Shown here piece by piece: positions 52,770-61,006 of a stretch of DNA of 64,000 nt (the first letter of the stretch is position 1; every line of letters begins with the position of its first letter). The notes under the pieces are model-generated. The model saw only the letters and a list, made by a program, of their open reading frames with translations, made no database searches and was not told the DNA's origin. This DNA is from Corynebacterium aquatimens (GTDB lineage Bacteria; Actinomycetota; Actinomycetes; Mycobacteriales; Mycobacteriaceae): assembly GCF_030408395.1 (NCBI RefSeq), contig NZ_CP046980.1, forward strand, positions 310,001 to 374,000, written 5' to 3'. Made by a program: the position numbers and the translations under genes.

Positions 52770-55469
52770 CTAGAACCACGTTGAGGGGCGGACCTTGTTG
52801 GCCGTGTCCACGAGTGCGTGACGGTGGCGGGCTGTCGGGGCGCGCCGGGCTTGTTCGCGCAGGGTGATTGCTAGCCCGGTGCGCAGGCCTTGCTGCGTGA
52901 ACGGGTAGTCGAAGAGCGGGGCCTTATTCTCTGTTTCTTTCTGGCCGGTATCGCGGAGGTACTCAAGAGCAGCGCGGAGAACAGCGACCTTGATTTGGAG
53001 CAGGCGTGGCTCGTTAGTGGGGATTTCCTCGAGCCTGCGGGCTGCGCGGCGAATGCGTTCCTCCACGATCAACGGGTGCGCAGCCGTGGTGTGAAGCGTG
53101 CCTGGGGCAGGTGGGTTGGCACCGCGTGAATGCGGATGCACGGAGTCGGTGTGTTCGTGGAATGCAGCTGTGTGTTGTTGTGCTGTGTGCTGTTGTGCTG
53201 TGTCTTCTTGCGCGGTGTGTTGTTGTGGGGTGTGGTGGCTGTGCGGGGTGTCGCGGGGGATGAAGCTGCGGGTGCTGGTGGCGGGTTCGGAGATGAGGTC
53301 CAAGATGGTGGTGAGCTTGGCCATGCGCTGGTGGCGGGACTGCTGGGGGACGCGGTCCAGGGCGTCGACGGCCATTTCCACTTCGCCTTCGAACATTAGT
53401 TGGCGGGCGAGTCCGAAGGCGCTGGACACAGTAGTGGAGTTGGTTAGCCAGACCAGCGAGTACAGGCGCATGGCGTTGACGCGGAGGGTGGCGGGGTTAT
53501 CGGTGATCGTGGACCAGTCGTGGGTGAAGGTGGTGTTTTCTTGGAAGAACTCGTTAGGAAGTTCAGCCAGCGAGCAATCGAGTCCGGCGGCGTGTTGGGC
53601 CAAGTAGTCGCTCAAGATTTCTTTGGTCTGCATTCCCTGTTCCTGGAGGAGCAGTTCATCGACGGCGGCAAGCGCTAGTTTCGGTGCTGATTCGCCGGGT
53701 ACTACGTCGAGGACCTGTGAGAAGTCGGCCTGGGCGGTGGTGAAATCCCCGCGCATGAGGCTGGTCACGCCGTGGTACCAGTGGAAGCGCCAGTTGCCGC
53801 GCATCCGGTCAGGAAGGTTGACCAGCCAGTGGCGTGCCTGGCTGGTCAGGCCCAAATCAAGCATCGCGCGAACCACGGCGAAAGGAATTTCGGCAGAGGT
53901 CTCATATTCCGGGGTCGACATGGCCTGGCGCAGCATTTCCAGTGTTTCGTGGGGCTCCGCGTACGAGGAACCAGAAATCAGTCCCGCGCCCACGTCGGAG
54001 CGGTCAATCAGGGGAGTGGGCAGCGCCGAGACAACTTCCGTGGCGGTGATTTCCACGGTGCGCTCAATTCCATCGATGAGCTGATCCGTGCGAAAAACGA
54101 TGTGTTTTGTGCCAAACGTCGTACGCTGCGGGGAGAAAAGGGAGTGGCGGGCTGGGAAATACCGGCCGTCGCGAAGCGCGATGACCTCACGCAAGACACC
54201 CAGCATTTGTCGTTGGAGCTCCTCCACCGACGCGAAGCGTTTCTTGGGATCAGGATGGCAGCAACGCGCAAGCAGGCGATAGTAGGACAGGTACCGGCGG
54301 AAGGTGGGTTCGTCTGACGGGCCGGGGAGGTCGAGCACGTATATGCCGTTGTCATCGCGCGGCATATTGATTGTAAGCGCTAACAGCGTGCGGCCGATGG
54401 TGTAAATATCGCTGGCGATCGACGGGCCTTCCGAGGCAACTTCGGGGGCTTGGAACCCACGGGTGCCATAGATGAAGCCGAAGGCGCCGATTCCGCTTAC
54501 TGCGCCCAAGTCAATAAGCTTCACCTGGTCTTCCGTCACGATGATGTTATCCGGCTTGAGATCGTTGTACACCACGCCGCGGCTGTGTAGATAGCTCAGT
54601 GCGGGGAGGATTTCCAGCATGTACCCAATGGCCAAATCGATGGGGAGCAGGTGGTTCGGCTGGTCATTGCGGCGCTGGCGTAGCGACGGGCCGCCGACGA
54701 ATTCCATCACGATGAAGCCACCGGGCACCCGGGGATCATCGATGAAGTTGAAGATTTTGACGATCTCCGGGTGGGTGATGTCGGCGAGAAACTCCCGCTC
54801 AGCTGCAGCCGCGGAGGCCTCATCACGGGATTTCTCTGCGTGCAGGCCTTTGAGCACCACCACGCGGCCGGCAACGTTGCGGTCGGTAGCGAGGTAAATC
54901 CACCCCATACCGCCGTGGGCGATGACGCCCTTGATTTCGTACTGCTCGGCTACCACATCGCCGGGGGACAACTGCGGTTCGGGGATGCCTTTTTCTTCCG
55001 TTGCTGAGGCTGGATCAATAAGCGCTGCGGAGGGATCAAACGGCGGGATCCAGGGCAACTCCACCATGCCGTCCGCAACCGTTCGTGCCGCACGCTGTGT
55101 ACCGCGACGCTCACGGAACGTGCTGATCGCTTCCCTGCGGCTTCGCTGACTCGTGTTTTCCCGTTGCTGTTGCACACCGGTGCTTCCGTGCAGGCCTGCT
55201 TCGCCGCCCTGCTTATCCGCGTGCTTTGTGGTTCCCTTGAGCTTGTCCAGGTCCTTGAGCAGGCTTACCACGTCATCGCCGTAGAGGTCCGCGTTGGCCA
55301 GGTCATTGCTTAAATCCGGGACGTACGCGGATTCCGTTGCGTCGTCGGTGTCGTCGGCGAAGGGATCGAAGGCAACCGCCTGGGTGTGCTCGGTGCTTTC
55401 GGTGTCGTCGGCGAAGGGATCGAAGGCGACTGCTTCGGTGGATTCAGGCGTGTGGTCGGGCTGCGGCAT
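52770..55469 (-). CDS. pknG: Serine/threonine protein kinase PknG
   Basis: 899 residues. The N-terminus has a duplicated motif, AVAFDPFADDT at 13-23 and again at 31-41, in a disordered acidic stretch. The kinase domain begins near residue 176 with a Gly loop (IAHGGMGWIYLA), Lys207 and the PknG-type catalytic loop VVYNDLKPDN and LIDLGAVS. A TPR-like helical C-terminal domain follows. No rubredoxin cysteines are seen, as in C. glutamicum. PknG phosphorylates OdhI to control 2-oxoglutarate dehydrogenase. A His/Gln/Thr-rich insert (about 53160-53240) interrupts the C-terminal domain. It is third in the glnX-glnH-pknG operon. Confidence 0.95.
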   Translation of the reverse strand: MPQPDHTPESTEAVAFDPFADDTESTEHTQAVAFDPFADDTDDATESAYVPDLSNDLANADLYGDDVVSLLKDLDKLKGTTKHADKQGGEAGLHGSTGVQQQRENTSQRSRREAISTFRERRGTQRAARTVADGMVELPWIPPFDPSAALIDPASATEEKGIPEPQLSPGDVVAEQYEIKGVIAHGGMGWIYLATDRNVAGRVVVLKGLHAEKSRDEASAAAAEREFLADITHPEIVKIFNFIDDPRVPGGFIVMEFVGGPSLRQRRNDQPNHLLPIDLAIGYMLEILPALSYLHSRGVVYNDLKPDNIIVTEDQVKLIDLGAVSGIGAFGFIYGTRGFQAPEVASEGPSIASDIYTIGRTLLALTINMPRDDNGIYVLDLPGPSDEPTFRRYLSYYRLLARCCHPDPKKRFASVEELQRQMLGVLREVIALRDGRYFPARHSLFSPQRTTFGTKHIVFRTDQLIDGIERTVEITATEVVSALPTPLIDRSDVGAGLISGSSYAEPHETLEMLRQAMSTPEYETSAEIPFAVVRAMLDLGLTSQARHWLVNLPDRMRGNWRFHWYHGVTSLMRGDFTTAQADFSQVLDVVPGESAPKLALAAVDELLLQEQGMQTKEILSDYLAQHAAGLDCSLAELPNEFFQENTTFTHDWSTITDNPATLRVNAMRLYSLVWLTNSTTVSSAFGLARQLMFEGEVEMAVDALDRVPQQSRHQRMAKLTTILDLISEPATSTRSFIPRDTPHSHHTPQQHTAQEDTAQQHTAQQHTAAFHEHTDSVHPHSRGANPPAPGTLHTTAAHPLIVEERIRRAARRLEEIPTNEPRLLQIKVAVLRAALEYLRDTGQKETENKAPLFDYPFTQQGLRTGLAITLREQARRAPTARHRHALVDTANKVRPSTWF

Positions 55470-55472
55470 GGG

Positions 55473-56549
55473 TTAGTCCTCCTCCCGGTAGCGTGCGGGT
55501 GGGGTGGGGCGGTTTGCAATGTGGGGGCCAAGCCAGGTGCTGAACATGGTGTCCCACGTGCCGTCGGAACGGATGCGTTCGATGGTGGAGTTGACCTGGC
55601 GCACTAGGCCGTCGTTTCCTTTGGCAATGCCCACGGCGTAGATCTGCTCAGCGCCGTAGCTCTCCTCGGAAATTCGGGTGAGTGGGTCTTGGACCGCGGA
55701 ACCGGCCAGGATCGTTTCGTCGGACATGATGGCGCCGACTTGGAATTGTTGAAGTGCCATGAGACAGTCGGGCCACGTGCGGGTGCGCAGGATGGGGTGC
55801 GTTGGTGCTTCACGGCGTGCGACGTCTAAGACGCTGGTGCCGCCGGCCACGCAGATCGTCGCGCCGGGTTCCAAGCCGGCGAGTCCGTCCACGTCCTGGG
55901 ACTTAGGCACCATGAGGCGCACAGAGGAGCTTAAGTACGGGGTGGAGAACTGCACTTTGTCCAGGCGTTCTTTGGTGACGGACATGGTACGCACAACGAT
56001 GTCCACGTCATTGTTTTCAAGAAACTCGGTGCGCATGGATGATTCCACGAAGCGGAAATCCACGCGGTTAGGGTCGCCGAAGATATCGCGGGAGATCTCC
56101 CGCGCCAGGTCAACTTCAAACCCTTTGAGCTCACCCGTTGTGGTGTCGCGGAAGCTCAACAGGTTTTGAGCTTGGTCCACGCCCACGATGATTCGGCCGC
56201 GCTTGAAAATTTCTGGCACGCGTTCCTCAGCCGTCGCGTTATCGGGCCGAAGCGACCCCGCCCAGCTCAACGTGGCTTCTTCTTGCGCTGGCGGGATGCC
56301 TGCTCTGTCCAGTCGCGCCTCCGGGGGCAGCGGGAACCCGGCACGATTCAAGGCATCAGAATCCTTATTAGTTTCGACGTTGCGCTTCGCGTCTTTGCGT
56401 GAGGGCGAATTGGTCAGATCTGTGCTGGTGGGAGCCGTCTGCGGCGGGGACGTGCAAGCGCTGAAGGTTGCAAGGGCCACCACGATTCCGGCGGCGGTAA
56501 GTCCCCGGTGGCGGACTGTGCGGCTAAATCGCCATGTTCGTGCGGCCAT
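55473..56549 (-). CDS. glnH: Glutamine/glutamate-binding lipoprotein GlnH
   Basis: 358 residues. The lipobox FSAC (Cys32) follows a hydrophobic segment, so the protein is anchored on the outside. The body is a type 3 solute-binding domain (RIIVGVDQAQNLLSFRDTTT, GFEVDLAREISRDIFG). In corynebacteria and mycobacteria GlnH senses Asp/Glu and signals through GlnX to PknG, rather than feeding a transporter. Its start overlaps the glnX stop by one base and its stop is three bases from pknG. Confidence 0.93.
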   Translation of the reverse strand: MAARTWRFSRTVRHRGLTAAGIVVALATFSACTSPPQTAPTSTDLTNSPSRKDAKRNVETNKDSDALNRAGFPLPPEARLDRAGIPPAQEEATLSWAGSLRPDNATAEERVPEIFKRGRIIVGVDQAQNLLSFRDTTTGELKGFEVDLAREISRDIFGDPNRVDFRFVESSMRTEFLENNDVDIVVRTMSVTKERLDKVQFSTPYLSSSVRLMVPKSQDVDGLAGLEPGATICVAGGTSVLDVARREAPTHPILRTRTWPDCLMALQQFQVGAIMSDETILAGSAVQDPLTRISEESYGAEQIYAVGIAKGNDGLVRQVNSTIERIRSDGTWDTMFSTWLGPHIANRPTPPARYREED

Positions 56550-58054
56550 TAGAGGTACTCCTGGATGCGTGGCCTGATGCCAAGCCAGATGGACAAGATT
56601 GCCAGGATCACCAGCACTAGGACGCCAGTGGGGACGGCGCGGGAGGCGCTTTGCCCTTCGTCGATAAGCAATTGCACATCCGCGCGGGAGGCTGTCATGA
56701 GCGTGCGCAACGCAGAATCGAGTCGAGTGAAGGCGTCGGCCGCCGTGGGGGCGGCTGGTGAGGAGTCCTGCGCGGAGCCAGCGGTCGCGACGGCTTTATC
56801 GTAATCGCCGCTGGCCAGAGCGTCGATGAGCTGCGTGTGCGCCTCATGCCATTGGCCCAGGGCCGCGCGAGCTTGGCTGACTAGGTACTGGCTTTCCGGA
56901 CGGGAGATTTGATTAAGGGCCTCGTTGACCTTGGCTTCCGTGTCGTCGAAGGCGACGGCCCGGTCGCGCAGGGACTCGCGGCGCAGCAGCAAGAGGGTCT
57001 CATCGGTGCGTGTCAGTTGGGCGTCAATGCGCGCGTCCGTGAGGGCGGTTAAAGGCCCGACGGCGCGGGTGAAGTCGCGTGATCCCGCGTCCCAGGTGCT
57101 GTAGTTGGCTGCGATAACCCAGACGATTGCCACGAGCATCAGGGCCGTGGCACTGAGAAAACCGCGGTTGAAGCGGCGCCGGAAGGTACGCCACAGGAAC
57201 CATTGGCACGCGATCAGCGCGATCAACCCGGCAATTAGCCCAGCTAGCGGCGCACGTTGCGGCGCGCTAAACCGCGCCATCTCGTTGAGAACCTGCGAGC
57301 GCGTGGCGTCCAGAACTTCCTTCGCCTTCGGCAAGATCACGGAGCGCATAAGGTTGCTCGCGCTGGACATGTAACTCACGCCCACGGGGTTGCCCATGCG
57401 CTGGTTCGCGTGCGCCCGCTCCATCTGTGCGATGTAGAAAGGCATTTGGCGCTTGATTTCCAGGATCTGTTTCTGGATCGTGCGGGTTGTCTCAGCTTCA
57501 TCTTCACGGCTTGTCGACGACCCCCGCTGCACCTCATCGGCCGCCTTCGTGGCTTGGTCAATCGCCGCAATGTAGTCAGCGTGCGACTCCGCCGTGCGCA
57601 TCCCGGGCTGAACAAATGAACCCGTAGCTAGGGTGTCCGCTGTGGACAGCGACATGTAGAGGTCGTGCGCCGCTGTTGACATCGGCTCAGTATCACTGAG
57701 CACCGCCGCGAGGTTCTCCTCCCGCTTGATACCGGATTGGTACGTGCCCACGCCTGCGCTGAGCAGCAAAGCGGTGAGCAACACCATCATGACGGTGAGC
57801 CTGCCTACGGTGGTGGTGAGATAATCCCACGTCCTGACGGCCAGTTCGGTGGTGCCACCTAGTGATTTCCGCAGCCGTGCCCGAGCGCCACGCCGCTGCG
57901 GTGCCCGCTCAACAACGTCGAGCCAGGCGTCCTCGCTGGGTTCCCCGTGCGGTTCCCCCGCTTTATCTACTGCTTTATCCACTGCTTCATCCACTGCCTC
58001 CGTCGCCGCAGCATCGTGAGAAGCTGCGGCTGCGGGGAATCGGGCGGTGGACAT
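56549..58054 (-). CDS. glnX: Membrane signalling protein GlnX
   Basis: 501 residues from ATG at 58054. A cytoplasmic head of about 85 residues holds EAVDEAVDKAVDKAGE repeats. Four membrane helices follow: LTVMMVLLTALLLSAGVGTY, LAGLIAGLIALIACQWFLW, LSATALMLVAIVWVIAANYS and the terminal AVPTGVLVLVILAILSIWLG, with two large outer helical loops between. GlnX relays amino acid binding by GlnH to PknG. The frame extends further upstream but overlaps the divergent nudix gene. Confidence 0.92.
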   Translation of the reverse strand: MSTARFPAAAASHDAAATEAVDEAVDKAVDKAGEPHGEPSEDAWLDVVERAPQRRGARARLRKSLGGTTELAVRTWDYLTTTVGRLTVMMVLLTALLLSAGVGTYQSGIKREENLAAVLSDTEPMSTAAHDLYMSLSTADTLATGSFVQPGMRTAESHADYIAAIDQATKAADEVQRGSSTSREDEAETTRTIQKQILEIKRQMPFYIAQMERAHANQRMGNPVGVSYMSSASNLMRSVILPKAKEVLDATRSQVLNEMARFSAPQRAPLAGLIAGLIALIACQWFLWRTFRRRFNRGFLSATALMLVAIVWVIAANYSTWDAGSRDFTRAVGPLTALTDARIDAQLTRTDETLLLLRRESLRDRAVAFDDTEAKVNEALNQISRPESQYLVSQARAALGQWHEAHTQLIDALASGDYDKAVATAGSAQDSSPAAPTAADAFTRLDSALRTLMTASRADVQLLIDEGQSASRAVPTGVLVLVILAILSIWLGIRPRIQEYL

Positions 58055-58127
58055 TGCCCCAGAATATCGCGTCTGGTGCCCGCCGTGGGGCAGTCGTCGG
58101 TTAGGGGGTCGGGTTACAGTGGGAGCC

Positions 58128-58610
58128 ATGACTGTTGGTGATGGCAATGGCTGGGTAGAGGGCCCCGGCGGCAAGCCTGTATGGGGGCGTTTCGGGGCTG
58201 CGGGATTATTCCTGCGCACCAGCACGGGTGGGGACGCCAAGGTCCTGCTCCAACACCGCGCGAACTGGGTTGCGGACGGCGGGACGTGGGCCCTTCCCGG
58301 TGGCGCGCGTGATTCACATGAGACGGAAGCGGAGGCCGCACTGCGGGAAACGGTCGAAGAATGTGGGATTGACGTGGGCAAGGTGGTCGTCGATACGTGC
58401 ATTGTGACTGCCGCTGGCGATGACTCCTCGTGGACGTACACGACGGTGCTTGCGCACACGACTACCGGCGAGGAGCTTCCCACCGAGCCGAACGCGGAAT
58501 CCGCCGACTTACGTTGGGTTGAGCTGGATAAAATCCGTGAATACCCGTTGCATGGTGGCTTCGAAGCGTCGTTGGACACACTTCTATGGCACTGTAAAAA
58601 CCATGATTGA
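58128..58610 (+). CDS. Nudix hydrolase (MutT-like)
   Basis: 160 residues from ATG at 58128 (GGGAGCC upstream). The nudix box is GGARDSHETEAEAALRETVE followed by ECGI, matching GX5EX7REUXEEXGU. Members hydrolyse nucleoside diphosphate derivatives, often damaged nucleotides. It is divergent from glnX, a conserved neighbourhood in corynebacteria. The last eight bases overlap the ABC ATPase gene (ATGATTGA), so the two are coupled. Confidence 0.9.
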   Translation: MTVGDGNGWVEGPGGKPVWGRFGAAGLFLRTSTGGDAKVLLQHRANWVADGGTWALPGGARDSHETEAEAALRETVEECGIDVGKVVVDTCIVTAAGDDSSWTYTTVLAHTTTGEELPTEPNAESADLRWVELDKIREYPLHGGFEASLDTLLWHCKNHD

Positions 58611-59685
58611 AGTTTCCGGCCTGACAAAACAGTACGGTCAGGTCCGCGCCGTTGATGACTTAAGCTTCACCGTGAAACCCGGAGTGGTCACGGGATTTTT
58701 GGGCCCCAACGGCGCGGGCAAGTCAACAACAATGCGAATGATCGTGGGGCTTGACAATCCCACAGCGGGCACCGCGCTTATCGACGGCCGGCCGTACCGC
58801 GAATTGGACAACCCCATTCACAAGGTGGGAACGCTGCTCGACGCGAAAGCCGTGCACCCGAACCGCAGCGCGTATCGCTCTTTGCTGTGGCAGGCGCAGG
58901 CGGCTGGGCTTCCCTCCTCGCGCGTGGATGAGGTTTTGTCCCTGGTTGGTTTGACCTCCGTGGCCAAGAAGAAGGCCGGCGGTTTTTCCTTGGGTATGGG
59001 GCAGCGCCTTGGCATCGCGTCCGCGATGTTGGGCGATCCGGAGGTGTTGATCCTCGACGAGCCAGTCAACGGCTTAGATCCCGAAGGTATCCGCTGGGTG
59101 CGTGAGCTACTCAAGTCCTTCGCCGCGGAAGGGCGCACTGTTTTAGTGTCCTCCCACCTGCTGGCTGAGATGGCACAGACCGCGGACGAACTGATCGTGA
59201 TCGGCCGCGGCCGCCTCGTTGCAGCCGGGCCGATGCACGAGTTCATCAAACAGAACTCTGCTGTGTCCACCGTCGTTCGCTCCCCGCACCTGGAACAATT
59301 CGGCCAGGCGCTAAGCGCCGAGGGCATCCAGTTCTCCGTGGCAGCTGATGAGGACGGTCGACCGACCATCATCGTGCCCAACACCGATTCCGACCGCGTT
59401 GGCGAACTCGCCTACAGCACCGGCGTCATGCTCACCCAGCTCTCCGAGCAGCGCGCATCCCTCGAAGAGGCCTACATCCGCAAGACCGAGGGCGCCGTGC
59501 AGTACCACACCGGCCTCCCCGCCCAGCCCGGCCCCGCGCAGCCTGCGCCCGCCGCGCCGGTTGGCCACCCCGCCCCCGTTGCCCCCGGCCCGACTGAACA
59601 GGCCGGCCCAATGGCTCCGACGGATGGGCGGTTGGGGGAACCGTCGATAAGAAATGCTCACAGCAAGGAGGTTCGCGATGCTTAA
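58603..59685 (+). CDS. ABC transporter ATP-binding protein (drug/antibiotic exporter type)
   Basis: 360 residues from ATG at 58603. Walker A is GPNGAGKST, the Q-loop region TLLDAKAVHP, signature SLGMGQ and Walker B VLILDEPVNGLDP, then the switch His in VSSHLLAEM. This fits the BcrA/DrrA-type exporter ATPases. The last 60 residues are a Pro/Ala-rich tail not needed for catalysis, ending over a copy of CGTCGATAAG whose codons there (ATA, AGA) are rare for this genome. It overlaps the permease start by eight bases. Confidence 0.9.
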   Translation: MIEVSGLTKQYGQVRAVDDLSFTVKPGVVTGFLGPNGAGKSTTMRMIVGLDNPTAGTALIDGRPYRELDNPIHKVGTLLDAKAVHPNRSAYRSLLWQAQAAGLPSSRVDEVLSLVGLTSVAKKKAGGFSLGMGQRLGIASAMLGDPEVLILDEPVNGLDPEGIRWVRELLKSFAAEGRTVLVSSHLLAEMAQTADELIVIGRGRLVAAGPMHEFIKQNSAVSTVVRSPHLEQFGQALSAEGIQFSVAADEDGRPTIIVPNTDSDRVGELAYSTGVMLTQLSEQRASLEEAYIRKTEGAVQYHTGLPAQPGPAQPAPAAPVGHPAPVAPGPTEQAGPMAPTDGRLGEPSIRNAHSKEVRDA

Positions 59686-60445
59686 CACGATGCTTTCGGA
59701 GATTACGAAGCTCCGAACAACCGCTTCCTTCTGGTGGACGTCCGCGATCGGTGCGGCGTTGATGCTCGCGATGGTCACGATGATGGCGTTCATCGACCGA
59801 AACAACGGCGCGATTGACCCGATGGATCCCATGAGCATGGGTGGTGGCGCGTGGGCGCCCGTGACTGTAATCGGTGCGTACGGGCTGTTCACGTTCGTGG
59901 TCACGGTGATGGCGACGATGGTGGTCACCACCGAGTACCGCTTCAAGGTGTCGTCGACAAACTTCACAATCACGCCGCAGCGATGGCAGGTCGCGCTGGC
60001 GAAGCTGCTGGTATACGGGCTCTTCTCGATGGTCTTCGGGCTGATCCTACTGGTGATTTCCTACATCCTCGGTGACGCCATTGCAGCCAACCCATTCGAT
60101 TGGACATCCAACTCCGTTGCGCAGCGCACACTGTGGGCGCTGCCACTGACCACCGGTCTGGTCGTGATGCTCTGTCAGGGAGTCGGCTGGCTCGTGCGTA
60201 ACTCCGCCGGTGCCATCACCTTGGTCGTCGGCTGGCAACTTCTGCTTGAGGGCACGATCCTGCAGCTCATTCCCAAGTGGGGGCCGAGAGTCCTTAAATA
60301 CATGCCGTTCCAGAACCAAACCCAGTTCCAACTGCCGTTCTTGGGCACCGAGTGGAATGAGTGGGTGCACTTTGGCATCTTCGCCGCCTGGGCCATCATC
60401 CCGTTCATCATCGGCCTGGTCTTGCTGGAACGCCGCGACGCCTAG
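59678..60445 (+). CDS. ABC transporter permease
   Basis: 255 residues from ATG at 59678, chosen over ATG at 59654 because CAAGGAGG lies just before it. Six membrane helices, beginning FWWTSAIGAALMLAMVTMMA and ending FGIFAAWAIIPFIIGLVLLE. It pairs with the ATPase to form an exporter of unknown substrate. The N-terminus MLNTMLSEITKLRTT is typical of ABC-2 type permeases. Confidence 0.88.
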   Translation: MLNTMLSEITKLRTTASFWWTSAIGAALMLAMVTMMAFIDRNNGAIDPMDPMSMGGGAWAPVTVIGAYGLFTFVVTVMATMVVTTEYRFKVSSTNFTITPQRWQVALAKLLVYGLFSMVFGLILLVISYILGDAIAANPFDWTSNSVAQRTLWALPLTTGLVVMLCQGVGWLVRNSAGAITLVVGWQLLLEGTILQLIPKWGPRVLKYMPFQNQTQFQLPFLGTEWNEWVHFGIFAAWAIIPFIIGLVLLERRDA

Positions 60446-60537
60446 GCTAGGGCCTGCCCACCGGCCCCAGCCCCGGCCCTCCCGGCTGGCCACCGGCCCA
60501 CCCTCAGCCCAGCTCACCGGCCTATTTTGTCCCGCAC

Positions 60538-60560
60538 AACCCGGCTTCGGCCGGGTTTTT
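60538..60560 (+). terminator. Terminator after the ABC exporter operon
   Basis: AACCCGGC (60538-60545), loop TTCG, GCCGGGTT (60550-60557), then TTT. Confidence 0.9.
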
Positions 60561-60677
60561 CGCTGCCATGCCCCAGCTCCAACCCTGTCACCTGGCCATG
60601 GCCTGTCCATGGCTCGTCCTTGGCTCGTCCTTGGCTCGTTTTGGCCTGTACTTCGCTTGACCGGACATATAAATGAA

Positions 60678-60748
60678 AGCGAAATTGGCCGGGAACGCTG
60701 AAAAAGGCTGGAAAACGCCGATTTTGGGGGCTCGCGGCCAACTTTGCT
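60678..60748. repeat. 71-bp palindromic repeat, copy A
   Basis: Begins AGCGAAATTGGCC and ends GGCCAACTTTGCT; the end is the complement of AGCAAAGTTGGCC, so the ends pair almost perfectly. Same length as copies B and C, with diverged inner sequence. Confidence 0.8.
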
Positions 60749-60871
60749 GGCGGGTCTGCTCAGCGGGGCGGTCAAGGCGGGGTCGGAGTTCGCGCTGGAA
60801 TGGGCATCGAACGGGAGGCTGGGCCGGAATTGGAGCCGGAATTGGAGCCGCGCGGGGACAGGGGACGCGCC

Positions 60872-60950
60872 TGTGGATAACTCTGGCACAGAGCCGAGGG
60901 AAAATGCCTGGTAACGGTAGTCGAAGCTTGAATTCCCGGACTTATCCACA
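60872..60950. promoter_or_regulatory. Inverted pair of perfect DnaA boxes
   Basis: TGTGGATAA (60872-60880) and TTATCCACA (60942-60950) face each other and extend to an 11-bp inverted repeat CCTGTGGATAA/TTATCCACAGG. Both match the bacterial DnaA box exactly. No dnaA or dnaN gene is near, so this is not the chromosome origin by context. Confidence 0.6.
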
Positions 60951-61006
60951 GGGGGAAGGATGGGGGAGGGGTGGCGTCGATAAGCAAGTGCTTAAATCTG
61001 GGACTT

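Larger units (their letters stand above)
60446..61006. other. Repeat-rich intergenic region
   Basis: 561 bases with no credible gene. It holds CCACCGGCCC repeats (60458-60530), a terminator (60538-60560), tandem CTCGTCCTTGG copies (60593-60652), the first 71-bp palindrome (60678-60748), two perfect DnaA boxes (60872-60880 and 60942-60950) and a copy of CGTCGATAAGC (60975-60985). A 114-codon open frame here is made of repeat sequence and is not a gene. Confidence 0.75.
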
